DNA of 64,000 nucleotides, from NCBI RefSeq assembly GCF_022603395.1, contig NZ_JAIBKA010000001.1:1-64000 (forward strand), read 5' to 3'. Each line of letters begins with the position of its first letter. The stretch's first letter is position 1. Under the pieces are notes generated by a model. The model did not search any database. It was not told where the DNA came from and was given only the letters and a program-made list of their open reading frames with translations. This document shows, in pieces, positions 15,786-23,002 of the stretch. Source of the stretch: Desulfoferrobacter suflitae (GTDB taxonomy: Bacteria; Desulfobacterota; Syntrophobacteria; Syntrophobacterales; Syntrophobacteraceae). A program made the translations under genes and the position numbers.

Positions 15786-15923
15786 ATGAAAAGCATTCTT
15801 CAACACCATTTGAATGTTCTCCACGTCTATTGCCGGCTTTGTCCCTTCCTCGGGTGCCGGGTTGCCCGACAGTTTTCTCAAAGATGGGCACGCACTGTAA
15901 TTTACCGGGTGCTCTACGCTTAG
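15786..15923 (+). CDS. Small Cys-containing ORF, 45 residues
   Basis: 45 residues (begins MKSILQHHLNVLHVYCRLCP) with an excellent AAAGGAG 6 bases before the ATG and a strong terminator right after the stop. It has a CRLCPFLGC cluster of three cysteines and several arginines. Perfect initiation and termination signals around a short frame argue that it is translated. I do not recognise it; metal binding through the cysteines is a guess. Confidence 0.6.
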   Translation: MKSILQHHLNVLHVYCRLCPFLGCRVARQFSQRWARTVIYRVLYA

Positions 15924-15948
15924 GCCGGGGCCTCCCGGCCCCTTTTTT
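15923..15948 (+). terminator. Rho-independent terminator
   Basis: GGCCGGG, loop gcct, CCCGGCC, then cc and six T. It overlaps the last base of the small ORF's stop codon. Confidence 0.85.
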
Positions 15949-16017
15949 GTGCTCGCCAACATATTCTTCTTTTCCTTTTGGCTTTCTACTTCGACTCGGC
16001 CCGCTACTCAGCACTGC

Positions 16018-16106
16018 GTAGCCTAGGGCCTTGTGCCCGTTCCAGCAACGCCCACAAGGGGCTAGACTACACAGAGGCGGAGCCGGAGACTCCGCCCAGC
16101 CACCAC
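16018..16106. other. Structured element A with shared 15-mer
   Basis: Two adjacent hairpins: GTAG..CTAG..CCTTGTG (16018-16035) with CACAAGG..CTAG..CTAC (16053-16070), and GGCGGAG (16076-16082) with CTCCGCC (16090-16096). It ends with CCGCCCAGCCACCAC (16092-16106), which occurs again at 18662-18676 at the end of another long hairpin. It lies in the leader of the 72-residue gene. Confidence 0.45.
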
Positions 16107-16212
16107 GCAATCCCAATGGCAATTCAATCAGCGCTCCTCTGCATTGTGCTTGGCCGTAATTTCATTTCCGTCTGTCGGGGATGAGAGTCACTTTCAAAAG
16201 GAGGATTTAATC

Positions 16213-16431
16213 ATGAGGGATTTCCTGAGCGTGCTTTTTCTGGCTTTGGCCATTGCAGGCTGTGTCGAGTTTTTCATGAGTGTGCCTTTGCCTGCAGATC
16301 CACCGCACATGAGCGTCAAAACCATTTGTTCGAGTCCGGAGCGGCCGGAATGGTGTCAAGAATACTATGCCGACCTGGCTCGGGCGGGAAAGGAGGTGAT
16401 AGATTCCCCGCCCGCCATAGCTACGCCATAG
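16213..16431 (+). CDS. Small exported or membrane-anchored protein
   Basis: 72 residues, with AAAGGAGG before the ATG. Residues 1-25 form one hydrophobic helix (MRDFLSVLFLALAIAGCVEF); AIAGC is a possible but imperfect lipobox. After that come two more cysteines (TICSS, EWCQEYY) and a hydrophilic tail. No family recognised. Position in the same-strand cluster, with its own ribosome site, suggests expression with the neighbouring envelope genes at 16.5-17.5 kb. Confidence 0.65.
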   Translation: MRDFLSVLFLALAIAGCVEFFMSVPLPADPPHMSVKTICSSPERPEWCQEYYADLARAGKEVIDSPPAIATP

Positions 16432-16526
16432 GCGCAGCGGCGGGCTTGCAGGGCAATGCGGCCTCGAACTGCATTGAGGATGAAACATTAGAGGAGTTTT
16501 AAACCCAAATCAGAAAGGACAAACAC

Positions 16527-16874
16527 ATGAGAAAACAGAGCAACATGGTCAGTAAGGTAGCCGTTTTGGTCTTCGTTCTTAGCTTGCTCACCATTTCGAC
16601 CGCTGCGATCGCAGCGGACACGGTGATCGAAGCCAAGGTGACCAACGTCATGGAAAAGCTTGATAAAAACGGCAATCCCTTCAGCGTGATCATCTTCGAA
16701 GAGCAGCGCACGCTGAATGGAGTTTCCTACACGACGGAAGTCATCGCCACGGCTTTTCGCAAGGTGCACGAGGACGTGAGCCAAGTCAAAGTAGGTGACA
16801 CCATCAAGGCCATTGCCTCGAAGCGCGAATACAACGGCGATGTCACCTACACGCTCAGAAAAGTCATCAAATGA
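16527..16874 (+). CDS. Exported small beta-rich protein
   Basis: 115 residues. A clear signal peptide is seen (residues 1-30, hydrophobic LVFVLSLLTIS, cleavage likely after AIA-AD). The mature part of about 85 residues is beta-rich (VIEAKVTNVMEKLDKNG, DTIKAIASKRE) and could be a small OB-like barrel. AAAGGA precedes the ATG. It overlaps the next gene by 4 bases (ATGA), so the two are translated together. Function unknown. Confidence 0.75.
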   Translation: MRKQSNMVSKVAVLVFVLSLLTISTAAIAADTVIEAKVTNVMEKLDKNGNPFSVIIFEEQRTLNGVSYTTEVIATAFRKVHEDVSQVKVGDTIKAIASKREYNGDVTYTLRKVIK

Positions 16875-17512
16875 TCCGCCTGAAAGCAATTCTTCGGAGG
16901 ATCAAAAGCAAGGCCAAGGTCATCGTGTCGACCTTGGCCGTCTACATTTCCACCGCGGGCCTGGTGACTTTTTCGTTGTTCATCCTGGAGGAATCGATTC
17001 AAACAGCGATGTTCGGTACCTGGCCCGCCCAGGAAGCGAAAGATTGGGCCGTCGTCCAGTTCGGATGCGACCGCATCCGTGACGCCAATCGGGCGCTAAA
17101 GCTCATGAACTACACCCTCGGCTGGATCCAGCCGCTGGCTTTCCTTGCCTACAAATCCTACGGAGAATCCACCGATATCTACATCCAAGGCCTGGAGGCG
17201 AAAATCTTCGCTAACGCTCCCGAGCTTTTCGCCGGCAGAGCGGTCACCTTTTCTTTCAATCCGCAATCGGTCACCACATCTTCCGAAGGGTTTCACCATG
17301 TCAATCGGCGCATCCATGTCGTCTCTCCAACCAAGCTGCAGCCCGGCATCCAACATCGTGTGACCGGCCGTGTGACAGTTGCCGGCAACCAGCTCATTAT
17401 TCACGTTCTAGATGTCGGCTCGACTTCCAGCTCGAATTCCTCACCCACCGAATCCTCCCTGGAGAACGGGCCAGCAAACCAGAGCGCGAGCTCGTTGATT
17501 CGCACCAACTAA
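16871..17512 (+). CDS. Membrane-anchored hypothetical protein
   Basis: 213 residues. One transmembrane segment lies near residues 17-40 (STLAVYISTAGLVTFSLFIL), followed by a soluble domain of about 140 residues and a Ser/Asn/Pro-rich tail. Basic residues precede the helix (LRRIKSKAK), so the bulk should lie outside the cytoplasm. It is translationally coupled to the exported protein upstream. Together they look like a small envelope pair on a mobile element, perhaps entry exclusion or a transfer accessory, but this is only context. Confidence 0.7.
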   Translation: MIRLKAILRRIKSKAKVIVSTLAVYISTAGLVTFSLFILEESIQTAMFGTWPAQEAKDWAVVQFGCDRIRDANRALKLMNYTLGWIQPLAFLAYKSYGESTDIYIQGLEAKIFANAPELFAGRAVTFSFNPQSVTTSSEGFHHVNRRIHVVSPTKLQPGIQHRVTGRVTVAGNQLIIHVLDVGSTSSSNSSPTESSLENGPANQSASSLIRTN

Positions 17513-17892
17513 AAATCTCATTTCCGGCTGTCTTCAATGAAGTGATTGCAGGCTGTCGCCTTCAGACCGAGTGCAGGCTAGAGGCCTGAGGGCAAAAGCT
17601 TCCCCGCCTGCTAGAGGCAACATGTTCGGGAGAACCCTGAGAATCGGGGACGCGGAGAAAAACATGACACGGAGAGGGGGAGACACGGAGACACGAAGAC
17701 ATCGAAATGCGGATAAATCCTCACCCGATCTCTCCCTCTCCGCGTCTCACCCTCACGCTTTCTCCCCATTCCCCCTTCTCCCTCTCTCCCAGTCACGCAT
17801 GGTGCCAGGGCAAGCAGACGGCCGTGCAACTCTCAGAAGCCGATTCACCCATTTGTCCATTCACCTATTCACCGAAAAAAGGAGAGCACCCC
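17513..17892. other. Non-coding, low-complexity hairpin repeat
   Basis: No gene. It contains a long purine arm (17638-17702, words such as gacacggagacacg) and a pyrimidine arm (17730-17795, tctccctctccgcgtctc) that can fold back, followed by a pyrimidine-rich stretch and the AAAGGAG site of ssb. The CGGAGACACGG-type word also occurs at 22.8 kb. Confidence 0.55.
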
Positions 17893-18396
17893 ATGCTGAA
17901 CACTGTTTCCATCATTGGCAACCTTGGCGCCGATCCGGACGTCCGCTACACCCAAACGGGATTGGCGGTTTCAAACCTTAACGTCGCCGTAAGCGAGTTC
18001 TACCGCGACCAGAGCGGAGAATCCCAGAAGCGCACTCACTGGTTTCGCGCCGTCGCCTTCGGCCGCACCGCCGAAATTGCCGGAGATTACCTGAAGAAGG
18101 GATCCAAGGTCGGTATCGGCGGCCAGCTGGTCACCCGCGAATGGCAAGATCAAAACGGCCAAAACCGCCGCACCGTCGAGATCCGCATCAACCAGCTGGA
18201 GCTCCTCGGGAACAACGGCAGTACGGCGCAAAACTCCAACGGCAGTGGGAACGGTCAGCACTCGCAGCCGCCAGCGCAGCAACAGCAGACTCGGTCGCGG
18301 CAGCCAACCGGCTCCAGACCTCCCGGTCAGCTTCCCCCCGGCGAGGATCTGCCCGAACCGCCTCCGTATGATCCTGCAGATGACATACCTTTTTAG
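17893..18396 (+). CDS. ssb: Single-stranded DNA-binding protein
   Basis: 167 residues. The N-terminal 110 are a standard SSB OB fold: MLNTVSIIGNLGADPDVRYT, then FRAVAFGRTAEIAGDYLKKG, and QNRRTVEIRINQLELLG. A flexible Gln/Pro/Ser-rich linker follows, and the protein ends in the acidic tip DDIPF that recruits partner enzymes. The start has AAGGAG (aaaaaaggagagcacccc). It probably serves the recombination and replication genes nearby; the organism should also have a chromosomal copy, so this is likely an element-borne paralogue. Confidence 0.95.
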   Translation: MLNTVSIIGNLGADPDVRYTQTGLAVSNLNVAVSEFYRDQSGESQKRTHWFRAVAFGRTAEIAGDYLKKGSKVGIGGQLVTREWQDQNGQNRRTVEIRINQLELLGNNGSTAQNSNGSGNGQHSQPPAQQQQTRSRQPTGSRPPGQLPPGEDLPEPPPYDPADDIPF

Positions 18397-18728
18397 TCAA
18401 GTCCAACCAGCGGCTTGTGCGCGCAAATGGTAGGCGCTAGCACCGCAGAAAACACGAGTTTTGTGGGAGGGGCGACCAGACTGTAGCCATAGCGCTTCCC
18501 CCATGGCCGTTGCAATAATGGTGGGCGGCACGCTGCTTGCTATGCGGGCTGGCAGCATCTGTTGGCGCTGCGTAGCCGCATGCCGCCACCGCCAATCAGT
18601 AGCGATTCGGCTGCCAGCCCGCGCAAGCGCCGCGCCGCTGCGGTGGCAACCTGCCCCCGTCCCGCCCAGCCACCACTCCCATCCTGACGGTTGATACTCA
18701 AAACAACACCAGCAAAGAAAGGATCGTC
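18397..18728. other. Non-coding leader with structured element B
   Basis: No gene. Nested hairpin: outer arms 18525-18540 and 18623-18638 (13 of 16 pairs), inner arms GCGGGCTGGCAG (18544-18555) and CTGCCAGCCCGC (18611-18622), perfect. It is followed by CCGCCCAGCCACCAC at 18662-18676, the same 15-mer that ends the structured element at 16018-16106. Confidence 0.5.
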
Positions 18729-18947
18729 ATGGCGTACACACCGGAGCTCGACCTTTCCACAGTTCGTATTCTGCGGCGCATTGCATGGGCCATGAACGTG
18801 CCCATGACCGTCGCCTTGCCGGCGCTTATCGCGTGGGTTGCCATCCATCTCGATTCGCACAAAGTCTGCAGCGCCTGTCGCGCTCCGCTCGAGTGCGGCG
18901 AATGCCCGTTCAAAACAGAGGACTTCATTCCTATTGATCCTAATTGA
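18729..18947 (+). CDS. Small membrane protein with four cysteines
   Basis: 72 residues with AAAGGA before the ATG. A hydrophobic helix near residues 20-40 (MNVPMTVALPALIAWVAIHL) is followed by CSACRAPLECGECPF, which gives four cysteines in C-x2-C-x6-C-x2-C order, a likely zinc or iron site. It lies 9 bases before the next cysteine-rich gene, so the two may function together. Unrecognised. Confidence 0.65.
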   Translation: MAYTPELDLSTVRILRRIAWAMNVPMTVALPALIAWVAIHLDSHKVCSACRAPLECGECPFKTEDFIPIDPN

Positions 18948-18956
18948 GGGAAAGTC

Positions 18957-19505
18957 ATGCGAACTTTCATGGGATTCAAGAGAACCGTTTGTGATTGCGA
19001 GCTCTGCAGAGTCAACTGCCGCTTTATTCCAGGTTACCTCCTGCCGGAGGACCTCATCGACATGGCCTCATTCCTTGGTCATGTCGAACTGTTCAGCTTT
19101 GCCGAGGAGCACCTGCTTGCATCTCCAGGCGCCTTAGTCGCCAAAGCTTGTCCAGGGGCCCAATCCGGATTCCAACTGCTAAGAATCAGGACCCTCGTTC
19201 CCGCGCGGGCAGATCATGGGTGGTGTAAATTCTTCGACGGTAATCTTTGCCGGATTCATCCCGTTGCGCCTTTCGGCTGCGCCTTCTTTGACAGTCATCA
19301 GAACCCTCGATACAGTCGGCAGGTCTCGGCAGCAGGTCTGACGTGCATTGCTGAAAATTGGCTACATGAAAGTCATTCCATCTACTGCCAAATGTGGCGT
19401 TTTCTGCAATCCTCCAGGCTCATCGCTCCGGCGCCCGAGGAGTGCAGACGAAAGATGCATGCGCACTGTGCCCCGCCGAATTTCATCCCCGTCTGTCCTT
19501 CGTGA
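18957..19505 (+). CDS. YkgJ-like cysteine-cluster protein
   Basis: 182 residues. Cysteines are arranged as CDCELCRVNC near residues 12-21, WCKFFDGNLCRIHPVAPFGC near 89-108, and later CIAE. The C-x-F-x(n)-C-x-I-H-P-x-x-P-x-x-C block is the hallmark of YkgJ-type (CxxCxxCC) proteins, thought to bind zinc or an Fe-S cluster. It is longer than minimal YkgJ proteins. GAGGG precedes the ATG weakly. It lies between the small cysteine protein and the Ycf46-like ATPase. Reaction unknown. Confidence 0.72.
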   Translation: MRTFMGFKRTVCDCELCRVNCRFIPGYLLPEDLIDMASFLGHVELFSFAEEHLLASPGALVAKACPGAQSGFQLLRIRTLVPARADHGWCKFFDGNLCRIHPVAPFGCAFFDSHQNPRYSRQVSAAGLTCIAENWLHESHSIYCQMWRFLQSSRLIAPAPEECRRKMHAHCAPPNFIPVCPS

Positions 19506-19540
19506 AATTCACTCATCTTTTTCAACGAAAGGAGAAAGCC

Positions 19541-20971
19541 ATGCTGCAGGACTACTTGAGGGCCGGCTATCCGGCGATTCTTCTGCTCACCCAGGAGCCG
19601 CATCGGGCGGAAGGCGTTCTACCCTGTGAAGGGTGGGCGTTTCTTAGCTGGGATTGTCTGCGCGGACTGCGCCAGGCGGGAAGGCCGCAGACCTTGGACG
19701 AGATCCGCGACCCAGTCGAGGCGGTAAACCGCCTCGGGGAGATGCACGATACCGTTCTGCTCGCGCACAATCTGCATCTCTTCTTCGACATTCCCGAGTT
19801 GCTGCAGGCGATCCAGAATGGCGTCACCCGGTGGAAGAGCACCGGCTGCTGCCTGGTGATGATCTCACCAGGAGTGCAGATGCGGCCCGAGATCGAGAAG
19901 CTCTTTCACGTGCTGGATCTGCCGCTGCCCGGCGAGCCGGATCTTTTCGCCATGCAGGAGGACCTGGCGAATGGGGTGAGCGTGCAGGACGAAGACGGAA
20001 ATGCAGTGCAGGTTGCAACCGATTACTCGAGTGCACGGGCGGCGAAAGGACTCACCGAATTCGAGGCAGAAACGGCCTTTTCTCTGTCGCTGGTTCGAAG
20101 CGGCCGGTTCAGCCCGAGGGTGATCAGTGAAGTGAAAGCGCAGATGATCCGAAAATCGGGTCTGATGGAGTTCTGGCAGCCGGCGGATATCGCAGACGTT
20201 GGAGGCCTCGACAACCTCAAGGCTTACATTCGCAACCGCGCCCGCGCTTTCGAACCGGACAACGGTCACCTCCCCAAACCCAAGGGGATCATGCTCGCCG
20301 GGGTCCCCGGGACCGGAAAGTCCCTTTCCTGCAAAGCGACGGCCTCGCTTCTCGGCTGGCCGCTCATTCGCCTCGATATCGGCGCGCTGAAGCACGCCTA
20401 CATCGGCGAAAGCGAGCGGCGCATGCGGGAAGCAACCCGCATCATCGATGCCTTCGGCGAGGCGGTTGTGTGGTGCGACGAGATCGAAAAGGCGCTGGCA
20501 GGCTCAAGGTCCAGCGGAGAAACCGATGCAGGCACCACCGCCTCGATGCTCGGGCATCTCCTCACCTGGATGCAGGAAACCAAAGCCCCGGTCCTTTTCA
20601 TGGCTACGGCCAACGACATCAGCAAGCTTCCCCCGGAATTCATTCGCCGCTTCGATGCGCTCTTCTTTGTGGACCTTCCTTCCGCGGCCGAACGCAGCGA
20701 GATCATCCGCATCATGAACCGCAAGTATAACGCTGAGATATCCGAGGCTTACGCGGAAAAGCTGCAGGGCTATACGGGTGCTGAAATCGAGCAGCTGGCG
20801 AAAGATTCGCTTTTCGATGGAATCGATGAAGCCCTGAACGGCATCGTGCCCCTGGCGAAGACGATGCGGGAAGAAATTTCGGCCTTGAGAGAGTGGGCAA
20901 GAACCAGGGCCAGAAGCGGCAACACCCCGGAGGTTCAGCCGGTTGAGCTCCGAAAGATCCGCACAGGTTGA
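19541..20971 (+). CDS. Ycf46-like AAA+ ATPase
   Basis: 476 residues from the ATG at 19541, which has AAAGGAG upstream. The N-terminal 190 residues are a RecA-like degenerate domain (VLLAHNLHLFFDIPE); the C-terminal AAA+ module has Walker A GVPGTGKS near 256, Walker B VVWCDEIEKA near 315, sensor 1 ATANDISKLP near 365 and the arginine finger RRFDALFFVDLP near 378. This matches the Ycf46 family of cyanobacteria and chloroplasts. Nearby DUF1257 and DUF2997 genes (21956, 22572) are their frequent partners, so they probably form one complex. The cellular role of Ycf46 is poorly defined; here it sits with recombination genes. Confidence 0.85.
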   Translation: MLQDYLRAGYPAILLLTQEPHRAEGVLPCEGWAFLSWDCLRGLRQAGRPQTLDEIRDPVEAVNRLGEMHDTVLLAHNLHLFFDIPELLQAIQNGVTRWKSTGCCLVMISPGVQMRPEIEKLFHVLDLPLPGEPDLFAMQEDLANGVSVQDEDGNAVQVATDYSSARAAKGLTEFEAETAFSLSLVRSGRFSPRVISEVKAQMIRKSGLMEFWQPADIADVGGLDNLKAYIRNRARAFEPDNGHLPKPKGIMLAGVPGTGKSLSCKATASLLGWPLIRLDIGALKHAYIGESERRMREATRIIDAFGEAVVWCDEIEKALAGSRSSGETDAGTTASMLGHLLTWMQETKAPVLFMATANDISKLPPEFIRRFDALFFVDLPSAAERSEIIRIMNRKYNAEISEAYAEKLQGYTGAEIEQLAKDSLFDGIDEALNGIVPLAKTMREEISALREWARTRARSGNTPEVQPVELRKIRTG

Positions 20972-20983
20972 TAAGGAGGAACA

Positions 20984-21265
20984 ATGGGAACCCATCCAGG
21001 ATTGTACATTGTCAAATATCCGAGCGGCTACCTCGCCCGTGACAGAAAGATTACCCCGGTGAGACGGCGGGCATGGAAATTCCCTACCAAGCAAGAAGCC
21101 GGTGGACGAGCAAGGGCGGTTGCAATGGTGAAAGCACAATCCGAATACCTTACATACCGCATCATGCCATACAGGAGAAGATCCGCTCGAAGAAACACGC
21201 CCAGTAAAAGACCTGTCGTCGGTCAATCGAAAATCAAAATTCCTGTCCATATACTTGCCCGTTAA
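20984..21265 (+). CDS. Small basic protein, unknown
   Basis: 93 residues, strongly basic (many Arg/Lys, for example YRRRSARRN). AAGGAGG precedes the ATG, 12 bases after the AAA ATPase stop, so it belongs to the same transcript. High positive charge suggests nucleic-acid binding; no motif is recognised. Confidence 0.6.
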   Translation: MGTHPGLYIVKYPSGYLARDRKITPVRRRAWKFPTKQEAGGRARAVAMVKAQSEYLTYRIMPYRRRSARRNTPSKRPVVGQSKIKIPVHILAR

Positions 21266-21288
21266 GGGAATTGAAAGGAGGAGCGTCC

Positions 21289-21534
21289 ATGCCATTCTCT
21301 AAAAAGCCTGTGTCGAGCTTATCGAAGGGACCCGTCCTGAGTTCATCGAAGGATGAGCTTTCAACCACGGAACAAAAACTTGCCGGAGCCCTGCAACGTC
21401 TTGTCGAAGATCTCATCGATGCCGACGAGCACCGGGACCCCGAGACCGGCGAGCTCTATTCCAGCGTTAAATTCGCCGTGGAAACCCTTCGGCAGATCAC
21501 GGGCAATGAAGAAGTGCTGAGCGATGAGTGCTGA
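21289..21534 (+). CDS. Small acidic helical protein with in-frame repeat insert
   Basis: 81 residues, with AAAGGAGG before the ATG at 21289. The N-terminal 25 residues (SSLSKGPVLSSSKDEL) are encoded by a widespread intergenic-type repeat of the TGAGCTTATCGAAGG kind, read in frame. The remaining part is a helical acidic domain (KLAGALQRLVEDLIDADE) and probably the true protein. The stop codon lies inside the hairpin repeat that follows. The domain family is not recognised. Confidence 0.6.
   Translation: MPFSKKPVSSLSKGPVLSSSKDELSTTEQKLAGALQRLVEDLIDADEHRDPETGELYSSVKFAVETLRQITGNEEVLSDEC
21311..21360 (+). repeat. REP-like repeat inside a coding sequence
   Basis: Two direct copies of a short unit, cgagcttatcgaagg (21315-21329) and tgagttcatcgaagg (21338-21352). 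This belongs to the CTGAGCTTGTCGAAGG-type repeat found in many bacterial genomes, normally between genes. Here it is translated as part of the 81-residue protein. Confidence 0.6.
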
Positions 21535-21621
21535 GGACTGAGTATGTCAGGGCTGAAGCCCTGCGCTACGTATTCTCGGACAAGCTCTTAGAAGGGGGAT
21601 TTTTCTCAGTCCTCAGTCCTC
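21527..21621. repeat. Low-complexity hairpin repeat (GCTGAGGACTGAG type)
   Basis: Arms gagtgctgaggactgag (21527-21543) and ctcagtcctcagtcctc (21605-21621) fold back; the loop contains a smaller hairpin (cagggctgaagccctg). The left arm covers the stop codon of the preceding gene. Confidence 0.65.
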
Positions 21622-21644
21622 GGAACTAACGTGGAGATTAAGCC

Positions 21645-21896
21645 ATGATCACACCACGCAAGCTGATCAGAAGAGCCATGAAAACCATGTGTCCGACCGC
21701 CTTCGGCTTCGGCCTCCTGGATGCCCACTTCGCCGTCAGGTGTGATGAGGAGAGCGTCCGGCTGCTCGATGCCCTTTTCCTGCTTTACATGAGAGAAGGG
21801 CATCCGTGGAGGCAGTCTTCCTATCTTGAATGGGAGCAAAAGATCCGAAACATGCACGGAACCGCCAAGCCACAAAGAACGCCAGGAATGAGTTAG
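21645..21896 (+). CDS. Small hypothetical protein
   Basis: 83 residues with GGAG (ggagattaagcc) before the ATG. Aromatic, helical, with no recognised motif (GFGLLDAHFAVRCDEESV). It lies between hairpin repeats and ends 59 bases before the DUF1257 gene. The tail (KPQRTPGMS) is encoded by the repeat that follows, so the original C terminus may have been shorter. Confidence 0.55.
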   Translation: MITPRKLIRRAMKTMCPTAFGFGLLDAHFAVRCDEESVRLLDALFLLYMREGHPWRQSSYLEWEQKIRNMHGTAKPQRTPGMS

Positions 21897-21926
21897 ATCC
21901 TTTGCGCCCTTGGCGCCTTTGCGGTT
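21863..21926. repeat. Low-complexity hairpin repeat (CGCCAAGGCGCAAAG type)
   Basis: Arms gccaagccacaaagaacgcc and ctttgcgcccttggcgcc. The same word family recurs at 23.9-24.1 kb and 24.96-25.04 kb. Confidence 0.6.
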
Positions 21927-21955
21927 CACTTCTCATAAAAGATCGGAGAAAAACC

Positions 21956-22336
21956 ATGAGCCACATTGCCAAAATCGAACTGGATATCAACGACCTGGAT
22001 GCGCTGCGCGCAGCCTGCGTAGAGCTCGGGGCAAGCCTGAGCACGGAAAAGAAGAGTTTTATCTGGTATTCGGGTGAAAGCTTCTGCGATGCGGTCATCC
22101 AGGTGCCCGGCGCAAGCTACGAAATCGGCGTTGTACGCTGCGGCCAAAACTTTGAGCTGTGCTGCGACCTCTATGAATCAGGTGGATTGGAGAAAGCTCT
22201 CGGCAAAGGCCTCGGCAGGCTTAAACAGGCCTACGCGCGAGAGCGGGTCCGCCGGGAAGCGCGCCAGAAAGGCTACGCCGTCCGTGAACAGAAGACCGAA
22301 AAGGGCATCCGCTTGGTGCTGACGCAAAGGAGGTGA
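21956..22336 (+). CDS. DUF1257 (Ycf35-like) protein
   Basis: 126 residues. The opening MSHIAKIELDINDLDALRAA is typical of DUF1257, the family that includes chloroplast Ycf35, followed by IGVVRCGQNFELCCDLY. GGAG precedes the ATG. In cyanobacteria and phage-like contexts DUF1257 commonly neighbours a Ycf46-like ATPase and DUF2997, and all three are present here within 3 kb. A ternary complex with the AAA ATPase is the natural inference; its substrate is unknown. Confidence 0.82.
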   Translation: MSHIAKIELDINDLDALRAACVELGASLSTEKKSFIWYSGESFCDAVIQVPGASYEIGVVRCGQNFELCCDLYESGGLEKALGKGLGRLKQAYARERVRREARQKGYAVREQKTEKGIRLVLTQRR

Positions 22337-22339
22337 AAC

Positions 22340-22570
22340 GTGCCGAAAACCTTCACCGTTCCCGAGCTCAAGCTCGATCTGGTTCAGATCCGGCAAGCCT
22401 ATTTCTCAAAAGACTTTTTGAAAGGGTGGAATGCTCTGAGCGACAGGGAAAAGTACATCTGGATCCTCGGCGCGCTTGCCGAACTGGAGCACAGCCTCGC
22501 GGCCGTGCAGGCACAGCTCGAGAGAGTGAAAGAGGCCATCGCCCAACTCCAATCAAGATGGGAGGACTGA
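22340..22570 (+). CDS. Small coiled-coil protein between DUF1257 and DUF2997
   Basis: 76 residues starting GTG at 22340, with GGAGG 4 bases upstream overlapping the DUF1257 stop. Fully helical; the C-terminal half (SLAAVQAQLERVKEAIAQLQ) is a coiled coil. The tight 3-base and 1-base gaps to its neighbours argue that it is a structural member of the same complex. Unrecognised. Confidence 0.65.
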   Translation: MPKTFTVPELKLDLVQIRQAYFSKDFLKGWNALSDREKYIWILGALAELEHSLAAVQAQLERVKEAIAQLQSRWED

Positions 22571-22571
22571 C

Positions 22572-22778
22572 ATGCCAAAGCAAATCATCGTCGATATCGG
22601 CGACGAGGGAGAAATCAAAATCGAGACGCGCGGATATCGGGGAAAAGCGTGCATCGAAGAAACGAATTTCCTCAAAACCCTTTTGGGAGAAGAAATCTCC
22701 AGGCAACTGACCCCCGCCTATTACACCCGCACAAGTCAAAAGAAAGTCGTCAAGAAACATTTGCCACTTTGCGGTTGA
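22572..22778 (+). CDS. DUF2997 protein
   Basis: 68 residues. The sequence IVDIGDEGEIKIETRGYRGK followed by ACIEETNFLKTLLGEE is the compact DUF2997 pattern: a beta hairpin with a G-x-x-G turn, then A-C and a helix. It begins 1 base after the preceding stop, so translation is coupled. It completes the Ycf46/DUF1257/DUF2997 association. Its biochemical role is unknown. Confidence 0.78.
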   Translation: MPKQIIVDIGDEGEIKIETRGYRGKACIEETNFLKTLLGEEISRQLTPAYYTRTSQKKVVKKHLPLCG

Positions 22779-22796
22779 TTCATTTGCAGAATTTTG

Positions 22797-22983
22797 AATT
22801 GAACAACGGAGACACAGAGGGCACAGAGGTTGATTTTGTTTTTGACTGGTCGTGAGATCGACCAGTCAAAAGAACTGCCTGGCGGGTAAGCAAAAGCCTG
22901 GGGCTGAGCTTTTTTGAGCGATCGATCTCCCGATCACTCAAAAGAAATGCTCCCTCCGTGACCTCTGTGCCCGGTTCTTTTTT
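22797..22983. repeat. Low-complexity hairpin repeat (CGGAGACACAGAGGG type)
   Basis: Arms acggagacacagagggcaca (22804-22823) and ctccgtgacctctgtgcccg (22954-22973), with a smaller GGTCGTGAGATCGACC-type hairpin in the loop. Confidence 0.6.
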
Positions 22984-23002
22984 GAGCACCAAGGAGAGAA
23001 CC

